Of a stretch of DNA of 64,000 bases, positions 56,124 through 64,000 are shown in pieces. The stretch spans positions 92,597,023 to 92,661,022 of the forward strand of contig JAAALK010000289.1 in the NCBI GenBank assembly GCA_019279435.1, written 5' to 3'. Within the stretch, counting starts at the first letter, position 1; each line of letters begins with the position of its first letter. The position numbers and the translations under genes were made by a program. The notes below the pieces were generated by a model. That model was given only the letters and a program-made list of their open reading frames with translations. It was not told the origin of the DNA and searched no databases. Source of the DNA: Zizania palustris (lineage: Eukaryota; Streptophyta; Magnoliopsida; Poales; Poaceae).

Positions 56124-59100
56124 TTACTCGAATAGCTTGGGGTATTGGGCTTTCAACTCGTCTTCTTTTTCCCATGTGGCTTCTTCAACGGGGTGGATGT
56201 CCCACTAAACATTGCAGAAGCGAACCACATGGCTCCTGGTTACTCTTTCCTTAGTTTCCAGAATCTTGATGGGTTTCTCTATGTAGGTCAAGTCTTCTTG
56301 GACATTGAGCTGTTGGAGGTCGGCCTGTTCGGTGGGCACACGGAGACACTTTTTCAGCTGAGAGACGTGGAACACATCGTGGACTCCTGCCAGGGATGGA
56401 GGTAGTTCTAGCTGATATGCCACTTCTCCTTGCCATCAGAGGATCTGAAAAGGTCCGACATAGCGGGGTGCTAGCTTGCCTCTCATGTTAAACCTTTGAG
56501 TGCCACGGAGGGGAGTGACTCGGAGATAGACATAGTCGCCCTCCTCAAAGGTTAGGTCTCTCCGTCGGTTATCGACATAGCTCTTTTGTTGGGACTAGGC
56601 TATCTTTAATCTGTCCCTGATGATCTTTACTTTCTCTTCGGCTTCTCGCAATATATCTATCCCGAATAGTTGCGATTCTCCGATCTGATCCTAGAGTAAC
56701 GGCATTCTGCATTTACGCCTATAAAGTGCTTCAAACGGGAACATTTGCAGGCTAACTTGATAGCTGTTGTTGTAGGAGAACTCCGCATAAGGCAAGTTCT
56801 TATCCCACATTCTGCCAAAGTCTAGAGCGCAAGCTCTAAGCATATCCTCCAACACCTGGTTGTCCCATTCGGTTTGACCATCGGTCTGTGGATGATAGGC
56901 GGTGCTAAAGTTCAGCTGGGTGCCGAGCTCATTTTGAATGTTTTTCCAAAATTTGGAGGTAAACTGACTCCCACGGTCAGATAAAATCTTCTTTCGAACT
57001 CTGTGCAGGCACACAATCCTTGTCATATACAACTCAGCCAACCTTGTGACAGTGTAAGTTGTCTTGACGGGGATGAAGTGAGCCACTTTGGTGAGTCGGT
57101 CGATGATCACCCACATAGAATCATGATCGGCTTGGGTCCTGGGCAGTCCCGTGATGAAGTCCATTCCTATCTCTTCCCACTTCCATTCGGGGACCTTGAG
57201 GGGTTGCAACAGTCCGGTAGGTCTTTGGTGTTCTGCCTTGACTCACCGACACGTGTCGCACTTGGCCACATACTCAGCTATTTCCCTCTTCATACTGAAC
57301 AACCAATTTTTCTCCTTTAGGTCTTGATACATCTTTGTACTCCCGGGATGTATGGAGTATAGAGTCTCATGGGCCTCTTGAAGGATGAGGGCCTTCAACT
57401 CTGGCTTGTCGGGCACGCATATCCGGTTTCCAAACTAGATGGTACCGTGCTCATCCTCGGAGAATCCGGGGGCTTTACCTTTCCGCATGTTCTGTTGGAT
57501 CTCCAAGATGTTCAGGTCTTCCTTCTGCGTCTCCCAGATCTAGTCTATTAAGACAGGTCTGGTCTCTAGAGCAGTGAGATACGCTCTGGTGGTGATCCCT
57601 AGGTTCAACCTTTCTATCTCCTTGTATAGCAAAGGGGCCTGGTCCTGCACCATGATGGCGTTGCAATACCCTTTTCGACTTAGGGCGTCTGCCACACATT
57701 TGCCTTGCCTGGATGATAATGAATGCCCAAGTCATAATCTTCAATCAGCTCCAACCACCTTCTTTGTCTAAGGTTTAGGTCCGGTTGGGTGAATATGTAC
57801 TTGAGGCTCTTGTGGTCGGTGAAGACCTCGCACCGATTTCCCACAAGGTAATGTCTCCATATCTTCAAGGCATGAACCACGGGTGCCAATTCCAGATCAT
57901 GGGTCGGGTAATTTAGCTCATGTGGTGTCAGCTGGCAAGAGGCGTAAGATATCACCTTCCCGTCTTGCATCAAGACACATCCCAACCCTTTGCGAGAGGC
58001 ATCACTGTAGACATGGAAGTCCTTCCAGATGTCTGGCAGGGTCAGAATTGGGGCTAACACGAGCTTCTTCTTAAGGGTCTGGAAGCATTCTTCACAATTT
58101 GGAGTCCATTCAAACTTTACTTCCTTCTGCAACAGCCTGGTCATAGGCTTGGCTATCTTTGAAAAATTCTCGATGAATCGGCGGTAGTATCCAGCCAATC
58201 CGAGAAAACTCCGGATCTCGGTCAAGTTCGTGGGTTGTAGCCAACCGGTCACTGCCTCCACGGTGGTTGGGTCTAATGCTATTCCTCCGGCATATATGAC
58301 ATGATCGAGGAACTTCACCTCAAACGACCAAAACTCGCACTTGCTGTATTTGGCGTACAACTGCTATTCCCTTAGCTTTCCAAGGGTCAGACGGAGGTGG
58401 GTTTCATGTTCTTCCTTGGTCTTGGAGTAGACCAGGATATCGTCGATGAATACCATGATGAACTTATCCAAGAACTCCATGAATACATTGTTCATCATGT
58501 TCATGAAAAAGGTCGGGGCATTCGTGAGTCCGAACGACATCACAGTATACTCGTAGAGTCCGTAGCGGGAGGTGAAGGCGGTCTTGGGGATGTCTTCTTA
58601 TCAAAACCTCAATTGGTGATACCCTGACCTGAGGTCGATCTTGGAAAACACTGAGGATTGTTTCAGCTGATCGAACAGGTCGTTGATCCGAGGTAGTGGG
58701 TACTTGTTCTTGATGGTTACGTCGTTCAGGGCTCTATAGTCCGCGCACATCCTTTTGGTCTTGTCCTTCTTCATGGCCAAGATAACTGGTGCACCCTATG
58801 GTGAGGTACTCGGTCGGATATATCCTTTTTGTTCTAGGTCTTCGATGTTGCTCTTGACTTCAGCTAGTTCATTTGTGGCCATCCGGTATGGGCGCTTGGA
58901 GATTGGAGTGGTCCAGGGGACAAGCTCGATTCTGAATTCGATATCCCGCTTGGGAGGCATTCCTGGTAGGTCCTCTGGGAAGACGTCCATGTATTCCTTG
59001 ACTATGGGCACTTCCTCTAGGGCTAGCGAGTGAAGGGACACATCGCGAGGTTTGTGGTTGGTCATCCGAAAAGTGGCGGCTTCGCCTTCGGGGTTGGTCA

Positions 59101-60596
59101 TAGTTACGGACTTGCTGACGCAGTCGATCACTCCCTTGTGCTTCATCAACCAATCCATCACTAGGATGAGGTCGAGTCCGGTGCACTCGATGAGGACTGG
59201 CTCAGCCTAGAATAATATTCCTTGAATCTCTATCCTTACCTTAGGGCTGGATAGGTTAGCTAAGGTCTTCTTGCCGGGGGTGGCAATCATCATGGGGGCT
59301 GGTAGAGGGACCACTTCCAAGCCGTTGGTTTTCACAAAGTCCTCTGAGATGAAGGAGTGTGTTGCTCCAGAGTCAAACAATATTATAGCTGGTATGGAAT
59401 TGATGGTAAACGTACCGAGTACGACTTTAGGAGCTTCTTGAGCTTCCTCCACGCTGATGTGGTTGACGCGGGCACGAACCGCCTGGTTGGGTGCCACGCC
59501 TTGTGGCTGCTTGGGGTGAGGACACTGATTATAGTAGTGCCCTTCCTTCCGGCAGTTGAAGCAGACAACCGGCTTTCCTTGGCGGCCCCTCATGATCGGG
59601 GCCTTGGCGACGGGCATTGGCTGAGCGGCTAGAGATGGTGGAGCGGGGCGGGGATGCCCGGCGTTGGATCCACTGGTGGCATGTGGCGGCCTGTAGACGG
59701 GCCAAGGATGGTAGGCGGGTGCTGGTGGCGGATGGACGAAGCGGGGCCTTTGAGGGTTCGCCTGATGATGCTTGAACGCAATCATCTTTCCTCTTCTTGA
59801 GGTCAACCTTATTTTTTTCGGTCTCCTGGATGAGCGCTTTATTCACCAACCGTTGAAAGTCGGTGTAGTCGGTGGCGATGAGCTGAATGGACAGCTCATC
59901 CTTAAGTCCCCGGAGGAACTTAGCCTAGCGGAGGGCGTCGGTTCGCACCTCTTCCGGCGCGTAGCGGGCCAGACGACTGAATTCATGGAGATACTCCATG
60001 ACAGTCTAGCTCCCTTATTGCAGGTCGTGGAACTCCAGCTGCTTTACCGTGATGACTCCGGCGGGGACGTGGGTGGCATGAAAGGCGATGGTGAACTCCG
60101 CCCAAGTCACCACGTGGTCCTATGGTTGGGACTCACGGTAGTTGTCCCTCCATTCGGCGGTGGGACCCTGGAGCTGATGAGTGGTGAACGCCACTCTCTC
60201 CTGGTCGGTGCAGGGGAGGAGGTCCAACTTCTTCCCGATGGTGTGGAGGCAATCTCCGACATCCATGGGGTTTGTGGTGCTGGAGAAGATCGGGGGGCGC
60301 ACGCGCAGGAACTCTGAGAGTTGAGGCGCGGGTGCGGGGGCTGGTGCACATGGGGCGGGCTCCATGTTCTGTTGTTGTAGCCGGTCCAACTATGCCTGTT
60401 GGTGCTGCATCTGGGTGAGGAGGGCAGTTATCAGCTGGTTCTGATTTGCCATCATCTCCGCCAAGGTGGGGTGGTTGGCGGATGGTGGCCTAGTCTCATG
60501 TTGGCCAGTTGCACCCCAGTTGGGTACAACGCTTCTGGGCAGACCATTGCTTGCCCCTTCTCCATTGTTGGACCCGGTGTTCTGATTATCGGCCAT
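56124..60596 (-). pseudogene. gag-pol: Gag-pol polyprotein of gypsy F, multiply broken
   Basis: The start ATG is at 60596 (MADNQNTGSN). Segments in order: gag N-terminus with TLAEMMANQNQ; gag core from about 60340 (VRPPIFSSTTNPMDVGD); CCHC knuckle CFNCRKEGHYYNQC near 59550; protease ILFDSGATHSFIS near 59370; reverse transcriptase from about 58880 to 58400; RNase H near 57990 (YSDASRKGLGCVL); integrase 57209-56691 with DFITGLP and DRGSQFTSKFW; C-terminal VFHVSQLKKCL near 56340; and a degenerate chromodomain-like tail to 56124. At least eight in-frame stops or shifts separate these. It is the same architecture as element E and is inactive. Confidence 0.9.
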
Positions 60597-60798
60597 TTTC
60601 TGAACATACAAGATTTTTAGTCATAAGAGAAAGGTTTTGGAACGGATGTTTAGCCAAAACAGCTAGAGGGGCTCATATATATATAAGTTCTATAAAATGT
60701 TCATTACATCAACGTTCTTATTTTAACCCACCCACAACACAAGTCGTTGCAGGTGGTACCACAATCACAAAATTATTCAAATCAACGAAAACTACCGC

Positions 60799-61540
60799 CT
60801 ACTTGTCATCCGGGGTGGTCTCCGTGCTGTCAGAACCACGAGGGTCCTTAGGGACGGTGGGCTCGAGAAAATTCTCGATGATAGGGTCGGAGACGATGGC
60901 GGGGCGCGAGGCAGGAGCGCTGGAGTTGGACAGTCCGGCGGCCGTGGGGTGTGGCGGAATTCTCTTGGGGCGAGGGGCAGGCTCGGGGATGGGCTTCTTC
61001 CTCCTCGGGACGAGGGCGACCATCTCCGCTATGTCCTTCTGCAGCTGTATGATTTTACGCTGCAGCTCACCATTTTGCTGGATCCAGTTCTTCATCTCCT
61101 GGCGAAGGAACTCGACCGCCTCGTGGTTATCGTCGGCGTCAAGCACGGCCTCGGTATGGAGATCGTCCATGGCCTAAAGAAGACGTGTCTGCCGGGCCAT
61201 GACCAGATCGCGATCGGAGTCGACTCCGATGTAGATGTTGTGGTGGGCACCGGGAGTGCACTTTGGCACAAGCTAGAAAGACGTGTTCCATGAGGGCTTG
61301 GAGGGCGACGCGTTGGCACGGGACATCGAAGGTTGGGCCTCCAAGTGCTGCCATGAAGAATGGCAGGTGCTCGCCGGATCCATGGATGGTAAGGGAGACG
61401 TCGCAGGGTCCTACGAACTCTTCCATCTACACACCATGGAATTCGGGCTCAAAGAGGAACCCAAGGAAGGTGACCATCGATCGGAGCTCCCCGACGAAGC
61501 CCTCGAAGTGACGACAGAAGCTGTGCACTTGGTAGACCGG
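60799..61540 (-). pseudogene. Pre-gag ORF remnant of gypsy F
   Basis: The minus strand encodes CRHFEGFVGELRSMVTFLGF (about 61530-61470), a stop, then VSLTIHGSGEHLPFF and ALQALMEHVFLACA. After a frame change, a coiled coil follows (FLRQEMKNWIQQNGELQRKI) and a basic proline-rich tail to 60799. The order matches the pre-gag ORF of E (38956-38183), so both descend from a common upstream gene. At least two breaks make this copy non-functional. Confidence 0.65.
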
Positions 61541-61667
61541 CATCTACAAAAACAACAAGTTGAAGAAAAGTGAGGGGAGGAACAAAGTTATAAAGTAGGT
61601 TTTCATGAAATAGTTTTTATCCAACTAAGTACTAGGCTGGTCCGTTCGGCTTCCTACAATCAAGTCG

Positions 61668-61679
61668 GCTCTGATACCA
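61668..61679 (-). other. Primer binding site of gypsy F
   Basis: Minus strand TGGTATCAGAGC, three bases inside the right LTR edge. The leader to its left (from about 61567) matches the element X leader. Confidence 0.9.
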
Positions 61680-61682
61680 TTT

Positions 61683-64000
61683 TGTGACGACCCGATTTAT
61701 CGAAATCAGAACATTATTGAATTTCCAATGAAAAAAAATAATACAAGAGGTTCATCATGCAATATCGTACATACGGTAATCATTCGTGGTACGCAGACCA
61801 CATTATTACATAAGAGTACAAATAAAATAAACAAATAAAAGCATGACGAACGCCCTCTTCAGGATCTTCTCTTGACTGGGTTGCTACTCCAGACCATCTT
61901 CATAGTAGGCATCCTCTGAATTGTGTGTCCAACGGGTAAGAGTACAAAAAGTACTCAACAAGCCACCATAAATGCAATAGTAATGCAAGATAATAACAAA
62001 GGAAGGATAATGGCTAATAGTGCGGAAAAGTACATTTTTTGGTTGTTGTATTTAGTGTAGTCAAATTTAATCATGCGGAATAATAAATATGAACATCATA
62101 ATACCTTCTAACTCGAGGAGTATGTTTTCCCTCCTCGCACAATAGTCCTTACATGTCAAACCATCATGCACATTCATTAAAAGTAAACTAACTGTGGGAT
62201 GTCATGCAACCCGCCCTTTACCGTGGGCTCAGCTTTTTGAAAAGATTCATGACTCTGAACAGAGGTGTACTACTGTACCCACAAGGCACGCACTCATCTC
62301 ATACACCAAAGTGCAATGAGATGACCCATACCACAGGAACTCGTGCCAAAACCTCGACATGAAATGCTCCAAGCGATAACCACCGCTCTAGGTTTCGCCG
62401 GCGCGTCGGGCCGCATCTCGACTAATGTCACACCCCCTTTTGCACCACGTCGGTACAAGCCACCCGCAGGTGCCGCTTGACCCATCTCCAAGTGGTGGGC
62501 TCAGTTTGGAACACTCCATACCTTAGTTAGGACTTACCCACTTGACTTGTGGTTAGTATGGAAGTGTATTGCAACGGATCCCGCAGACCGGTCCTTATAG
62601 TGCCTCGGGTGCTACCGACCAATACCCTAGCTTGCACCCAGAACCCACCATGCATACTCTCTCAACCATAACTCTATCACAAACAACATTCCAGGGATAA
62701 GAATAATGGGGATCATATAGTAGAACCAAGTTTCTACGACTCATTCTTAACTTATAGCGATTGTGCCAATACATTGGACACTAGCTAGTAGTATTAATAA
62801 TATGGTGACAAGGAGTTTAGGCTAGATAGCATGGCTTGGGTTGCACATCAAGGTCAGGGGATCCAAATAAATATATCGTTGGGCTTTCATTTGACTAATG
62901 CATGTATATCCTATGTGTTTTAGCGATAGTTTAATAAAACATGGGTTCAATATGCTCAAAAGATTGGTTTGGTGACTTGACTTATTCAACGAAAGGAGAA
63001 GGAGGGACTTCGGGAATGTACTCTGGCTCCTCGGCGGCGTCGTAGTGTTTTCGATATGAACGATAAAAATAACATTCAATAAACAATCCAAAGACCACAC
63101 ACAAGTATAAAAGTTTTGATTTGTTTAAACCAAGGGAAATAGAGTCATTATGTTTCTGAAATTCACTTTAGGAATATTTTAAAATGAACCTTTAATGGGG
63201 TTAGAAAGTTTCTAAAAGGAATAAAAATGTTAACTAATGTATTTTAAACTTCCAATTGATTAAAATAAAAGATTCAGAATAAACCTAGTGTTTCCATCTT
63301 ACTAGTATGAAAAGAATAAAACATAAATCTTCCTAAAGGTGAAATGGACAAATTTTGAGTTTATCCTAAAGTGCATTTGAATACTTTATTAAATAAACAT
63401 AAAATACTCAAAGTAAACCTACTGTTTTTATTGCATTAACATGTAGAGAATAAAACTATAAATTTTCTAAAGTTGAAATGGTAATATTTGGAGTTAAAAT
63501 GAGCAAGATATGAATTTTAGAAGTTTAAAACTATTTCTGGAATTTAATTTAAATCCAAAAATAGGCGTCTGTCCACGGTGAACCGGATCCACCGTGAACC
63601 CGCACACTATGCGTTTGCGCTAGATCCAGATCCACTGTTGGATCGCGATCGGGCGGCCACGGGCGAGGTGGGGGAGTTAAGTTAACGTGGACGACGAGGA
63701 TTAAAACATCGAACCGGTACGCGATGGATGGCCTAGATTCATCGCGGGTTTTAAACACTAACGGACGCACAAGATGAAAAGGTATCTATTCCCTTAGATC
63801 TAACGGGCCAGATTAAACTGAGGGATCGACCTAATCTCGGCCGACGGATCGCGATCGCGCGGTCGGGGATGAATCCGACACGACACGGGTATTTTACCCG
63901 CGCCAGTCATCTTCTCCGACGACGATGAGCGGGCCAGGTGCCATGGCGAGTGACGACGACCCAAGCTACGCCTAGATATGGAAAGAGGACGTCTAGGGGA
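61683..64000 (-). repeat. 5' LTR of gypsy F, first 2318 bp
   Basis: Starts TGTGACGACCCG and aligns with 52702 onward until the window ends inside the GC-rich core. It carries the same hairpin motifs, with a few changes (for example ctttttgaaaag and ctctgaacagag near 62235-62262). Confidence 0.9.

Larger units (their letters stand above)
52702..64000 (-). mobile_element. Gypsy chromovirus-type element F, runs past window end
   Basis: Left (3') LTR 52702-56079, polypurine tract just inside it, polyprotein remnants 56124-60596, pre-gag ORF remnants about 60799-61540, leader, primer site 61668-61679, and right (5') LTR from 61683 to beyond the window. It is related to E but has clearly decayed and belongs to the same LTR subfamily as G2, G4 and G5. 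The base pairs before the left edge (CTCTC) are the expected target copy; the other copy is outside the window. Confidence 0.92.

Overview
The window looks like intergenic DNA from a large grass (Poaceae-like) nuclear genome. It is built almost entirely of nested LTR retrotransposons: Ty1/copia elements with SIRE/Opie-type gag, a Ty3/gypsy Tat-lineage element with a large antisense gene, and Ty3/gypsy chromovirus-type elements with unusually long LTRs (2.8-3.5 kb). All primer binding sites read TGGTATCAGAGC, matching plant initiator Met-tRNA. The only convincing host gene is a small two-exon gene for a secreted cysteine-rich (defensin-like) peptide at 48869-49249 on the minus strand. The species cannot be named from sequence alone.

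Layout. 1-4412 is the 5' part of minus-strand copia element A, inserted into the gag of copia element B (4413-7826, minus). B sits in a gypsy LTR fragment (7827-8991, element X). At 8991 that fragment joins a 5'-truncated Tat-type element D (8992-27814, plus). D carries gag and pol with stops, a short tandem-repeat tract, a four-exon antisense gene (26890 down to 18386) and its own 496-bp 3' LTR. D was hit twice: by a 3415-bp solo LTR (10494-13908, target duplication TTTCC) and by a deleted gypsy element keeping only gag (20523-25293, target duplication CTCTT). D lies in the 5' leader of gypsy element X, whose primer site and LTR follow (27815-28584).

Copia element C (28585-42330, plus) interrupts that X LTR. 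C in turn contains a young, complete gypsy element E (30459-41889, minus, target duplication GCTAC) whose polyprotein is open except for one stop before the chromodomain-like tail. At 42330 the C gag breaks off and the X leader, primer site and LTR begin again (42331-45675), so this part of X is present twice.

45676-52701 is a roughly 7-kb island of lower-copy DNA. It holds degraded coding-like remnants, the defensin-like gene, a 556-bp CACTA-type non-autonomous transposon, tRNA-like fragments and an unclassified repeat. Gypsy element F (52702 to beyond 64000, minus) ends the window: left LTR, a many-times broken polyprotein, an upstream pre-gag ORF, primer site, and the first 2.3 kb of the right LTR.

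The retrotransposon genes follow the usual scheme: gag forms the particle, and protease, reverse transcriptase/RNase H and integrase mature, copy and integrate it. Only E appears close to functional. The most unusual content is the spliced antisense gene of D with its own TATA box, a pre-gag ORF shared by E and F, conserved hairpins in several LTR subfamilies, and a 26-copy 15-bp array inside the LTR of C.
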